Positions 7,690-14,879 of a DNA stretch of 64,000 nucleotides are shown here, one piece after another. The stretch comes from an uncultured Christensenellaceae bacterium. Lineage in GTDB: Bacteria; Bacillota; Clostridia; Christensenellales; Borkfalkiaceae. The notes beneath the pieces are model-generated. The model was given only the letters and a program-made list of their open reading frames with translations. It ran no database searches and had not been told where the DNA came from. The stretch lies in contig CAJUKJ010000004.1 in NCBI GenBank assembly GCA_910587365.1, forward strand, positions 48,397 through 112,396. The letters are read 5' to 3'. Numbering within the stretch: position 1 is the first letter of the stretch; every line of letters begins with the position of its first letter. Position numbers and translations under genes: made by a program.

Positions 7690-8288
7690 TTTCTTCCCTC
7701 CTCCGCCTGTGATTTCCTGACGTAGAGCGCGCTTATCGTTTCCGAGGTTTTACCCTTGTTCAAACACACTGCCGTATACAAACACTTCCCCGCGTCAAGG
7801 CGGGTATAGTTGGGAAGAGATAACTGCTCGAACCCGTATAGGGGAGCTTCAAGTTCGCAAACCAGACGTTCGCTTAAATACGCGGGAGGGAAAGTAACCG
7901 CCCTGTCTTTGCCGTAGCCGCACACGTAGTAATAGCCGTGCGCCGCGTCTATGACGGTATAAAAATTTTCGTCTGTCACATTATATGCAATTAGGTCGAA
8001 AGAGGTTACGGGGAGCAAAGGCTTGTCCGCGCCCAGCGCAAAGCCCTTGGCGGTGGCAATGCCGATACGTATTCCCGTAAACGACCCGGGGCCCGTTACC
8101 GCCGCAAAGAAGTCGCACTCCGAAGGCGTGAGGCTTGCCTGCTTTAACGCCTTTTCAACCTCGCCCATCAGAATTACGGAATGCTTCATAGCGCAGTCGG
8201 GAAGATGGTTTAAAACTATTTTTTCGCCTTTTACCGCAAGAACCGTAAGATAGCGCGAGGACGTGTCTATTGCAAGAAAATTATTCAT
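7683..8288 (-). CDS. tsaB: tRNA threonylcarbamoyladenosine biosynthesis protein TsaB
   Basis: A 201-residue ASKHA-fold protein starting MNNFLAIDTSSRYLTVLA, with the conserved block FAAVTGPGSFTGIRIGIATAKGFA near residues 65-85. TsaB partners with TsaD and TsaE to install t6A37 on ANN-decoding tRNAs. It has the short length of TsaB rather than the metal-binding length of TsaD. It overlaps tsaE by 8 bp and rimI by 7 bp. Confidence 0.95.
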   Translation of the reverse strand: MNNFLAIDTSSRYLTVLAVKGEKIVLNHLPDCAMKHSVILMGEVEKALKQASLTPSECDFFAAVTGPGSFTGIRIGIATAKGFALGADKPLLPVTSFDLIAYNVTDENFYTVIDAAHGYYYVCGYGKDRAVTFPPAYLSERLVCELEAPLYGFEQLSLPNYTRLDAGKCLYTAVCLNKGKTSETISALYVRKSQAEEGRKC

Positions 8289-8682
8289 ATATTATTTGCC
8301 GTCCGTCCTTTATCTTATTTATAGTTACCCTTTTTACCTTTTCGGGCAACACGGAAGAAATGTTTTCCGCCCATTCGATAAGGCAGACTCCGCCCGCATA
8401 GAAATAGTCGGTAAGCCCCAACCCCTCCGCCTGCTCCCCGCAGGAAAGGCGGTAACAGTCGAAATGGTACAGCTTGCCGTAGTAGTCGTTCATATAAGCG
8501 TAGGTGGGACTTAATATCTCGTCCACGATGCCTAAGCCCGCGGCAACGCCCTTTGCAAAAACAGTCTTGCCCGCGCCCATTTCTCCGTTCAATAAAACGA
8601 CGTCGCCGCCGGACAAAGTCTTTGCGTATTCTTCCCCGAACTTTAAAGTTTCTTCGCTACTTTTGGAAATGAAAATTGCCAT
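8281..8682 (-). CDS. tsaE: tRNA threonylcarbamoyladenosine biosynthesis ATPase TsaE
   Basis: A 133-residue P-loop ATPase with Walker A GEMGAGKTVFAKGVA (about residues 33-47), SPTYAYMNDY and the LYHFDCYRL motif, all characteristic of TsaE. It hydrolyses ATP to reset the TsaBD complex during t6A synthesis. It heads a tsaE-tsaB-rimI run. A consensus promoter ends so close to the start codon that the mRNA would have almost no 5' leader, and no Shine-Dalgarno is present. Confidence 0.95.
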   Translation of the reverse strand: MAIFISKSSEETLKFGEEYAKTLSGGDVVLLNGEMGAGKTVFAKGVAAGLGIVDEILSPTYAYMNDYYGKLYHFDCYRLSCGEQAEGLGLTDYFYAGGVCLIEWAENISSVLPEKVKRVTINKIKDGRQIIYE

Positions 8683-8690
8683 ACGGCTAT

Positions 8691-8719
8691 ATTATACCCC
8701 GCACGGCAATTTTTTGCAA
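8691..8719 (-). promoter_or_regulatory. Sigma-70-type promoter of tsaE, predicted leaderless
   Basis: On the minus strand: -35 TTGCAA (8714-8719), 17-bp spacer, -10 TATAAT (8691-8696). Only 8 nt (ATAGCCGT) separate the -10 from the ATG at 8682, so transcription should start within about 2 nt of the start codon. Confidence 0.8.
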
Positions 8720-8794
8720 TTGTTTTAAAGTTCATTATTTGGCTATTTAGCCGTCAGTTCAGGACACGGCGCACCCTCTTACATTTCTGTGCCG

Positions 8795-9970
8795 TTACAT
8801 CTTTTCAACCGCGTTTTTCAGCCTTTCAAGCGCGGTCTTTAAAACCGAACGCGGGCAGGCGGTGTTTATCCTTTGGAAGCCGCTTCCGCCCTTGCCGAAA
8901 ATGTAACCGTCGTCGAGCCACAGCTTGGCTTCGCTTTGAACGAGTCCGGTAAGCTGTTTATCATCAAGACCGAGCCGCCTGCAATCGAGCCACACAAGAT
9001 AAGTACCCTCAGGCTCGCGCAGGGTTATCTGCGGCAGATTAGCCGCGATATATTCCCGCACGAACGCGATATTTTCCGCAAGATACACCTTTAAACTTTC
9101 AAGCCAGCTTTCGCCGTAGTCGTAACAGGCTTTACACGCAACCGTACCCATTATATTGGGCTGGCTGTAACCCTGTCCGTCAAGCTCCTTCAAGAACTTT
9201 TCACGGCGTTCGTCGCAGGATATGTAGGTGTGTGCGACGTGCAGTCCCGCAATATTGAAGGTTTTTGTCGGAGCCGAGCATACGGCGCAGTTATTGGCAA
9301 ACTCCTCTTTCAGCGAAGCGAAAACGGTATGTCTGTTTGCACCGAAAACAAAGTCGGAATGAATTTCGTCCGATATGACGAAAACGCCGTGTTTAAGGCA
9401 TATGTCGCCCATTTTTAAAAGCTCGTCCCTCGTCCAAACCCTGCCGACGGGGTTGTGCGGGTTACATAAAATGAAAACCTTGACTTTATTTTCGACTATC
9501 TTTTTTTCAAAGTCTTCAAAGTCGACGGTGTAATATCCGCCGTCGTTTTTAAGCTCGCTTACGACAAGCTTTCTGCCGTTTTTGACTATACTTTCCTCAA
9601 AGGGATAATACACCGGCTGGCAGATTATTACCGAATCGCCCCTGTCGGTAAAGGCGCGCAGCAGTGCGCAAAGCGAAAATACGACGCTGCAAGTAATTAC
9701 GAATTTATGCGGGTCGGGCGACCAGCCGTGCCTCTTTTCAAACCAGCCGCATACCGTTTTATAGTAGTCCTCTTTCGGTTCGGTATAACCGAATATTCCG
9801 TGGTCGGCGCGCTTTTTAATCGCGCTTATTACCTCTTCGGGGATACGGAAATCCATATCCGCAACCCACAGGGGCAGCACGTCGGGGGAAAGCCCGCGTT
9901 CCGACGCAAAGTCATACTTCAAGCTGTCGGTGTTTCTTCTGTCGTAAATTTTATCGAAATCGTATTTCAT
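8795..9970 (-). CDS. MalY/PatB-family PLP-dependent aminotransferase or C-S lyase
   Basis: A fold-type I PLP enzyme. It opens MKYDFDKIYDRRNTDSLKYD, the signature of the MalY/PatB family of cystathionine beta-lyases, then VLPLWVADMDFRIPEEV, LCNPHNPVGRVW (cofactor region), SDEIHSDFVF and the PLP lysine region SAPTKTFNIAGL. I start it at ATG 9970 because a GAGG lies 7 nt upstream; an in-frame ATG at 9982 would put that Shine-Dalgarno inside the coding region. Family members cleave cystathionine or cysteine to release homocysteine or sulfide. It follows a MetB/MetC-family gene 44 bp upstream, so a joint transsulfuration role is likely. The exact substrate is not readable. Confidence 0.88.
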   Translation of the reverse strand: MKYDFDKIYDRRNTDSLKYDFASERGLSPDVLPLWVADMDFRIPEEVISAIKKRADHGIFGYTEPKEDYYKTVCGWFEKRHGWSPDPHKFVITCSVVFSLCALLRAFTDRGDSVIICQPVYYPFEESIVKNGRKLVVSELKNDGGYYTVDFEDFEKKIVENKVKVFILCNPHNPVGRVWTRDELLKMGDICLKHGVFVISDEIHSDFVFGANRHTVFASLKEEFANNCAVCSAPTKTFNIAGLHVAHTYISCDERREKFLKELDGQGYSQPNIMGTVACKACYDYGESWLESLKVYLAENIAFVREYIAANLPQITLREPEGTYLVWLDCRRLGLDDKQLTGLVQSEAKLWLDDGYIFGKGGSGFQRINTACPRSVLKTALERLKNAVEKM

Positions 9971-10014
9971 CTGTAACCTCATATCCTATTACCGTATTTC
10001 AGCGGGCGGGCAAA

Positions 10015-11151
10015 TTAATCCGCGAAAGCCTGCTTTAAATCATCAATTAAATCTTTAATATTTTCAATACCGACCGAGATGCGCAAAAAGCGTTCGTTAA
10101 TTCCCCTGCGTTCGCGCTCATTCTTTGGAACGTCGGCGTGGGTTTGAAGCATCGGATAGGTTATTAAACTTTCAACCCCGCCAAGGCTTTCCGCATACTG
10201 GAACACCTTGACGTTTGCAAGAATTTTTTCGGCAAGCTGTTTACTTTCAACCTCGAAAGACACCATTCCGCCAAAGCCCGTCGCCTGCTTAACCGATACG
10301 GCGTAGCGTGCGTTGTCGGCAAAGCCCGCATAGTATACACGCTTTACTTGCTTTCTTCCCCTCAGCCAATCTGCAATTTCTTTGGCGTTGCAATTAATTC
10401 TGTCCATACGGAGCGGCAAGGTTTTAATTCCGCGCTCTATAAGAAAACAGTCCCACGGCGCAAGGCACGCGCCTATGGTTTTAAAATAATAGCCTATCCT
10501 TTCGGCAAGCTCCGCCGTCCTTGCAACCGCAAACCCCGCAAGCGCGTCGTTATGCCCACCGAGAAATTTTGTTCCGCTGTGAATTACTATATCCGCACCG
10601 AGCGCGATAGGTCTTTGGAAGTAAGGCGTTAAAAAGGTGTTGTCCACTATAAGCGGCAACCCGCTTTTTCGGGCAAGTGCCGAAAGTGCCGCGATATCCG
10701 AAACCTGCATCAATGGGTTACTCGGAGTTTCAACATAAATTGCCTTTGTATTTGCTTTAATAAGCGATTGGACAAGGGATATATCGCCCGTATCGACAAA
10801 ATCGAAACTCATTCCCTCAACCGTGCAGACGTTGTTAAACAGTCTTAAACTTCCGCCGTAAAGGTCGTCGGAAGCTATGATATGCGAGTTCGCGCCGAAC
10901 AGCTTCATTACCGTGGTAAGTGCCGACATCCCCGAAGAAAACGCAAAAGCCGCCACTCCGCCTTCAAGCCTTGCAACCGTATTTTCAAGGTGCGAACGCG
11001 TCGGGTTGGAAAGTCTTGAATAGCTATATTCCGACTGCACCCCAACACCCTTATGTACGAAAGTGGAGGTCTGGCAGACTGGCGTCGTCAACGTACCCCA
11101 CCCGTCCTTTTTATTGCCGTCCGCATGCAGACATAATGTTTCAAATTCCAA
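10015..11151 (-). CDS. Cys/Met metabolism PLP enzyme (cystathionine gamma-synthase or lyase)
   Basis: A 378-residue enzyme of the Cys/Met-metabolism PLP family. Landmarks are YSYSRLSNPTRSHLENTVA, LEGGVAAFAFSSGMSA, ASDDLYGGSLRLF, YVETPSNPLMQV, and the PLP lysine motif HSGTKFLGGHNDALAG, ending with ISVGIENIKDLIDDLKQAF. Members include MetB, MetC, gamma-lyase and O-acetylhomoserine sulfhydrylase, which cannot be told apart by eye. The length and SVGIE ending fit MetB/MetC. It lies 3 bp after tcdA and upstream of the MalY-type gene, forming a small sulfur amino acid unit. Confidence 0.9.
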   Translation of the reverse strand: MEFETLCLHADGNKKDGWGTLTTPVCQTSTFVHKGVGVQSEYSYSRLSNPTRSHLENTVARLEGGVAAFAFSSGMSALTTVMKLFGANSHIIASDDLYGGSLRLFNNVCTVEGMSFDFVDTGDISLVQSLIKANTKAIYVETPSNPLMQVSDIAALSALARKSGLPLIVDNTFLTPYFQRPIALGADIVIHSGTKFLGGHNDALAGFAVARTAELAERIGYYFKTIGACLAPWDCFLIERGIKTLPLRMDRINCNAKEIADWLRGRKQVKRVYYAGFADNARYAVSVKQATGFGGMVSFEVESKQLAEKILANVKVFQYAESLGGVESLITYPMLQTHADVPKNERERRGINERFLRISVGIENIKDLIDDLKQAFAD

Positions 11152-11154
11152 TTG

Positions 11155-11868
11155 CTAAATACCTCTTATTAAATCTTTAATTACCTCGCCTGCAATTATA
11201 AGCCCCGCAACGGACGGGACGAACGCAACGCTTCCCGGCACACTGCGGCGCGAGGTTTGCCCTTCCTCGGTCTCTGACGGCACGACGGGTTCTTCCTTGG
11301 AATACACGGTTTTAACTCCGCTTATCCCTCTTTTTTTCAGTTCGCGGCGCATAACCTTCGCAAGCGGGCATACCGAAGTTTTAGATATATCCGCAACCTC
11401 AAAGGCTGTTGGGTCGGTTTTGTTTCCCGTTCCCATACAGCTTATTACGGGGGTGCCGCAACTTTTAGCATTTTCTATTATGGCAATTTTCCCCGTGACG
11501 GTATCGATTGCGTCCACAACGTAACTATATTGTTTAAAATCGAACTGAGCCGCAGTATCGGGCATATAAAAGATTTTATACGCCGTTACATTACAGTCCG
11601 GGTTTATATCGGCAATGCGTTCGGCGGCAACGTCGACTTTGTATCTTTCCAACGTGCTTCGGGTAGCCAATATCTGGCGGTTGATGTTGGTAAGACATAT
11701 CCTGTCGTTGTCTATTAAGTCAATCGCGCCGACCCCGCAGCGCGCAAGTGCCTCCACCGCATAGCCGCCGACCCCGCCTATTCCGAATACTGCCACACGG
11801 GCGGATGCAAGTTTTTGCATAGCGTCTTTGCCCAATACCATCTCCGTCCGCGAAAAACAATTTAACAT
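11155..11868 (-). CDS. tcdA: tRNA threonylcarbamoyladenosine dehydratase
   Basis: A 237-residue E1-like (ThiF/MoeB fold) enzyme. It has the nucleotide motif VFGIGGVGGYAVEALARCGV, the LIDNDRICLTNINRQ adenylation block and VVDAIDTVTGKIAII. The C-terminal region SVCPLAKVMRRELKKRG is typical of TcdA (CsdL/YgdL), which cyclises t6A to ct6A on tRNA. Its presence alongside tsaE/tsaB in the same strand run is consistent. A TTGACA promoter places its -10 box 6 nt before the ATG, predicting a leaderless transcript. Confidence 0.93.
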   Translation of the reverse strand: MLNCFSRTEMVLGKDAMQKLASARVAVFGIGGVGGYAVEALARCGVGAIDLIDNDRICLTNINRQILATRSTLERYKVDVAAERIADINPDCNVTAYKIFYMPDTAAQFDFKQYSYVVDAIDTVTGKIAIIENAKSCGTPVISCMGTGNKTDPTAFEVADISKTSVCPLAKVMRRELKKRGISGVKTVYSKEEPVVPSETEEGQTSRRSVPGSVAFVPSVAGLIIAGEVIKDLIRGI

Positions 11869-11874
11869 ACTAAA

Positions 11875-11903
11875 AATATATCAATTATTGCTTAAATTGT
11901 CAA
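11875..11903 (-). promoter_or_regulatory. Sigma-70-type promoter of tcdA, predicted leaderless
   Basis: Minus strand: -35 TTGACA (11898-11903), 17-bp spacer, -10 TATATT (11875-11880). The start codon at 11868 follows only 6 nt (TTTAGT) after the -10 and has no Shine-Dalgarno. Confidence 0.8.
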
Positions 11904-11909
11904 TAGAAT

Positions 11910-11936
11910 AGCCCCTGCGCATTTTGCGCAGGGGCT
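11910..11936 (-). terminator. Hairpin terminator downstream of ribU
   Basis: Perfect 12-bp arms AGCCCCTGCGCA and TGCGCAGGGGCT with a 3-nt loop, between the ribU stop and the tcdA promoter. The T-run after it on the minus strand is weak, so efficiency is uncertain. Confidence 0.65.
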
Positions 11937-11943
11937 GTAAATT

Positions 11944-12711
11944 TTATTTTCCCATTTTTGAAAATACGAAGAAATGAAGCAGGGCGAACAGCACCAGAAT
12001 TAAAATTATGGCTATGCCCACAACCAAAGATATAATGTTAATCTTCTTTGTCTTTACTCCGTTTTCATCGTTTTTGGGAGTCAGCTTTGTATTAAACCTG
12101 TTTATAAGCACCGATATGTGCTTGTATACGGGAAGGGTAACCAATATGGTAACCAGACATCTTAAAAGGTTAAACGGCAACACCGAAACCCATAAATAGT
12201 AATTGTAGAACGTTTCCCGCGTACAGCCGGGGAAAAGCTTGTTCATCATTCCTATTATTGCGTCCCAGCCGTAAGCTTCCGAAAAGAAAGGAATAAGTAT
12301 AAACCTGTTGGCAAGAAGCGCGACGATTACTTCTGCAAGCGTACCTAAGCCCATTGCCGCAAGCGCGCCCTTGAAGGTGCGCTTGCGGCTGTAAATTATT
12401 CCCGCAACGACCGCAAACGCACACGACGTTAAAACGTCCGAAAGGTCGCCGACGAACATAGTAGTTGTGCCTTTGAATACTAACTTGATTAAAATTCCCA
12501 CCACTACGATAATCGCGCCCGAAATGGGACCGAGGGTAAACGAACCAATAAGTATAGGAATATCCGCAAACTTAAATTCGAGAAACCCCGGGAAAGCAAA
12601 GGGCAGCGGAAACTTGAATATGTACAATATACCCGCCAAAGTTGCAAACATAGCGATACACGCTATGCGCGTCGAGCTGAAATAGCTCCTGCCTGATGAA
12701 ACCTGTTCCAT
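11944..12711 (-). CDS. ribU: Riboflavin ECF transporter S component RibU
   Basis: A 255-residue polytopic membrane protein preceded by an FMN riboswitch. RibU-like features are the RIACIAMFATLAGILYIF first helix and FPGFLEFKFADIPILIGSFTLGP, which resembles the flavin-binding loop of RibU. With a shared ECF energizing module it imports riboflavin. It is longer than typical RibU because of a C-terminal tail carrying one extra hydrophobic helix (IISLVVGIAIILILVLFALL). AAGGAG lies 8 nt before ATG 12711. Regulation by FMN-dependent premature termination is supported by the terminator at 12754-12781. Confidence 0.92.
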   Translation of the reverse strand: MEQVSSGRSYFSSTRIACIAMFATLAGILYIFKFPLPFAFPGFLEFKFADIPILIGSFTLGPISGAIIVVVGILIKLVFKGTTTMFVGDLSDVLTSCAFAVVAGIIYSRKRTFKGALAAMGLGTLAEVIVALLANRFILIPFFSEAYGWDAIIGMMNKLFPGCTRETFYNYYLWVSVLPFNLLRCLVTILVTLPVYKHISVLINRFNTKLTPKNDENGVKTKKINIISLVVGIAIILILVLFALLHFFVFSKMGK

Positions 12712-12753
12712 AATAAGAACTCCTTAAAAATTTATTTTTAAAGTCGTTCTTTG

Positions 12754-12781
12754 AAAAAACCGCCCCGATATATCGGGGCGG
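12754..12781 (-). terminator. Intrinsic terminator of the FMN riboswitch expression platform
   Basis: On the minus strand a GC-rich hairpin (CCGCCCCGAT/ATCGGGGCGG) is followed by six U residues. It lies between the riboswitch aptamer and ribU, so FMN binding should favour its formation. Confidence 0.9.
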
Positions 12782-12810
12782 AATTAATTGCGGCAAAAAC
12801 CGTAAATCAT

Positions 12811-12935
12811 TCTTTTAACATCCGGACTGTAACCGTAGGTATAGGAATTTCACCTATTCGGGGTATCGGCCGTAAACGGCTTCAACCTTCGTGGACTGTA
12901 ACCACCAGTGGGGAATTTCACCCCGCCCCAAAGAA
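12811..12935 (-). promoter_or_regulatory. FMN riboswitch (RFN element)
   Basis: Read on the minus strand, it contains the RFN core blocks in order: GGGGCGGGGTGAAATTCCCC, ACTGGTGGTTACAGTCCACGA, a variable GCCGTTTACGGC hairpin, ATAGGTGAAATTCCTAT and CCGGATGTTAAAAGAATGA. These match the six-helix FMN aptamer. It controls the downstream ribU through a terminator. Confidence 0.97.
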
Positions 12936-12936
12936 C

Positions 12937-13053
12937 TTAGCCAATCGTTACCCTAATCCAATTATCCTTAAACGCGCCTTTTTTCGTATTTGATTGCGTA
13001 GCTCGTTCAACGTACATCATTGTACGTTTCAGTCGCTTCGCTTCCAAATCCAT
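12937..13053 (-). CDS. Possible 38-residue leader ORF ahead of the FMN riboswitch
   Basis: An open frame of 38 codons (starts MDLEAKRLKRTMMYVERATQ) lies in the ribU leader between the promoter and the aptamer and ends exactly where the aptamer begins. The product would be small and basic. Only a weak AGAGA precedes the ATG. The DNA also contains a perfect 8-bp inverted repeat AACGTACA/TGTACGTT (13013-13028) inside the frame, which could mean a hairpin-bearing repeat rather than a gene. I do not recognise the peptide. Confidence 0.3.
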   Translation of the reverse strand: MDLEAKRLKRTMMYVERATQSNTKKGAFKDNWIRVTIG

Positions 13054-13143
13054 AAAAAATTCTCTGTTTAAGGTGCTTCGCAGTTTTGCAAGCAAAACAT
13101 AATTAAATCAAGGTACCGCTTGACAACTTTAAATTGTATATTA

Positions 13144-13172
13144 ATTATATAGCGTCATTTCGGGGCTGTCAA
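13144..13172 (-). promoter_or_regulatory. Consensus promoter of ribU
   Basis: Minus strand: TTGACA (13167-13172), exactly 17 bp, TATAAT (13144-13149). It predicts a leader of about 425 nt carrying the small ORF, FMN aptamer and terminator. Confidence 0.9.
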
Positions 13173-13283
13173 GTACTTTTTTTAATGTTTTTAAGCGTTT
13201 ATGCAATGTACTTTTAAACCTTTATATAAATTATAACAAAAAACGGAGAGGAAATAGTATGCACTGACGGACATTATTAAAAA

Positions 13284-13321
13284 AGCAGGGGACAACCATT
13301 AAACGGGTAGTCCCCTGCTTT
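13284..13321. terminator. Bidirectional terminator
   Basis: Arms AGCAGGGGAC and GTCCCCTGCT with an inner imperfect ACC/GGG pairing, flanked by A-run and T-run, so it works on both strands. On the minus strand it ends the 13348 gene. On the plus strand it is preceded by a GGAGAGG and a two-codon ATG CAC TGA, probably a gene remnant. Confidence 0.85.
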
Positions 13322-13347
13322 TTTACAGTATATGTACCTTAAATTAC

Positions 13348-13578
13348 TTAACCGTTATAGCGGTCAAGATTGGCACGGATAGCCTCTATAAGTCTTTTTT
13401 CAGCAGCTACCTTAGAGTCTTTGGCAACCTTTGTGCATACAGACGTACCGTAAAGTCTTGACAGGTCATCCACAAGATTTTTTAAATGTACTGTATCAAG
13501 AATGTTTGTCGAACCGCAAATTTCTTCTGCCGTAGGTTGTTTAACAACGGGTTCCGTTTTGTTAGGTGTATTTTCCAT
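13348..13578 (-). CDS. Small hypothetical protein
   Basis: A 76-residue protein not recognised. An AAGGAG with good spacing precedes ATG 13578, which supports real translation. The N-terminal 20 residues are polar and probably disordered (NTPNKTEPVVKQPT). The rest is predicted helical, with LVDDLSRLYGTSV and KRLIEAIRANLDRY. No signal peptide, membrane helix or metal motif. It is followed by a strong terminator. Confidence 0.6.
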   Translation of the reverse strand: MENTPNKTEPVVKQPTAEEICGSTNILDTVHLKNLVDDLSRLYGTSVCTKVAKDSKVAAEKRLIEAIRANLDRYNG

Positions 13579-13646
13579 AAGATTCTCCTTTATATATACT
13601 TATGCCGCTATTCACTTAAAGTTGACGCACTTTTCTTTATTAAAAA

Positions 13647-14621
13647 TCATTTCTCAAACAAAATATCTTCGCTGCGCCTTATCGGGTATCTGAACAGCCC
13701 CTTGCCGTTAAGGTTATGCTTATTCATATCGACTGCGGTTATACGATGGTTTTCATAAGCGGTATAATAATAAATTCCTTTATCAGCATTACAGCAAGAA
13801 GTGTATATGGTTATCTCATAATCGTTTTTCCCGACTATACAGGCACCGCGGGGATGCGAAACCGAGCCGAGTATATGAAAAAACTGGTTTACGCTATCTA
13901 CCTCGGAATTTCCCGAAACCGAATTGAGTTTAACAAACGCCGCCCTGACGAAGCGCGACTGCGAGGACAAATCCCCGGGCAAACCCAAACCGCCCATACC
14001 GCGGCTGTAAGTATTTAAATGTATGTTCTTTGAAAAACAGTTATTAGGGTCTTTCGCGGATAGCCCCTTATAATTATTTAGGTTGAAAAGTTGCATATCG
14101 AACGGCGGATTGTTGGTTAAAATACCTACGGTATTGTCGTAAATTTTCAAGCCTTCTTTGACGAACTCAACCGTAATTGCCTGTTCCCTGTCCGCGATAA
14201 TCCAGTGCAACTCTGCGGACGGCAAACCGTCGCCGTACATTATATTTGCTAAATTAATTTTTTCAAGCTCTTTTAACGCTTGCTTTACCGAAGCGCATTT
14301 ACAGAGAATATACGGAATAAACTCGAACTGGGCAAGATTTATTTTGCCGCTTTCTATTTTACGGTAATAAGCGTTGCCGACAAAATTAAGCCCTGCCATA
14401 CACAGCCCCTTTTCGTTCACAGCGTCATAGTACAGGGGGTAATTGTCCTTGACATATGCCATACCTATTATTGCATAATGCTTTGCCATATCCTCGATTT
14501 CACGGAAACGGAACACATAATTACGGGGCGTTACGGTTACCTCTTCCACGTAAGAAAAATCGTAATCGAGATTGCGTCCGAAGTAAAAGTCGTTTGTCTT
14601 ATACGTTGCAGCCGTACACAT
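13647..14621 (-). CDS. Bile salt hydrolase / choloylglycine hydrolase
   Basis: A 324-residue Ntn hydrolase of the choloylglycine hydrolase family. Cys2, exposed after Met removal, is the nucleophile. FGRNLDYDFSYVEEVTVTPR near residues 14-33 closely matches bile salt hydrolases (Arg16, Asp19). GLNFVGNAYY supplies the conserved Asn, TNNPPFDMQLFNLNNY and SSQSRFVRAAF supply the remaining Asn and Arg. The family deconjugates glycine- or taurine-conjugated bile acids, or cleaves penicillin V. Sequence similarity to the bile type and the gut-like gene content favour bile salts. No signal peptide, so it is cytosolic. Single-gene unit. Confidence 0.9.
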   Translation of the reverse strand: MCTAATYKTNDFYFGRNLDYDFSYVEEVTVTPRNYVFRFREIEDMAKHYAIIGMAYVKDNYPLYYDAVNEKGLCMAGLNFVGNAYYRKIESGKINLAQFEFIPYILCKCASVKQALKELEKINLANIMYGDGLPSAELHWIIADREQAITVEFVKEGLKIYDNTVGILTNNPPFDMQLFNLNNYKGLSAKDPNNCFSKNIHLNTYSRGMGGLGLPGDLSSQSRFVRAAFVKLNSVSGNSEVDSVNQFFHILGSVSHPRGACIVGKNDYEITIYTSCCNADKGIYYYTAYENHRITAVDMNKHNLNGKGLFRYPIRRSEDILFEK

Positions 14622-14714
14622 AAATTAAAACCGCCTTAAAATCTTTATATGGATTTTTAACTTTACCGTCTGTTTTTAATCAATTTTCCTTCAACCTCCG
14701 TTCGTTTTTTTAAT

Positions 14715-14754
14715 GAAAAAAGCCAGTACAGAAAATGTATTTCCGCCCTGGCTT
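14715..14754 (-). terminator. Terminator of the GH3-lipoprotein operon
   Basis: On the minus strand AAGCCAG pairs with CTGGCTT, with an inner TACA/TGTA stem, followed by a run of six or more U. It lies about 125 nt after the lipoprotein stop. A 13-bp direct repeat GCTTATATTGGAG also occurs at 14751-14763 and 14846-14858, with no known role. Confidence 0.75.
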
Positions 14755-14879
14755 ATATTGGAGAAAAAAATTGTATAATCCTTACCTTAACGAACTTCCC
14801 TTACGCAAGCAAGCTTAAATATGCGTTACCTGCGCAAGAGCGTCCGCTTATATTGGAGGAGTCGTGTGTTGATTGATTT

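Noticed and set aside
10000..12000. SAM riboswitch or T-box upstream of the sulfur amino acid genes
   Set aside because: The genes follow tcdA by 3 bp from a leaderless promoter, so there is no leader that could hold one.
13257..13270. GGAGAGG followed by ATG CAC TGA
   Set aside because: Two codons before a stop cannot be a useful gene; at most a remnant or a translational stall site ahead of the terminator.
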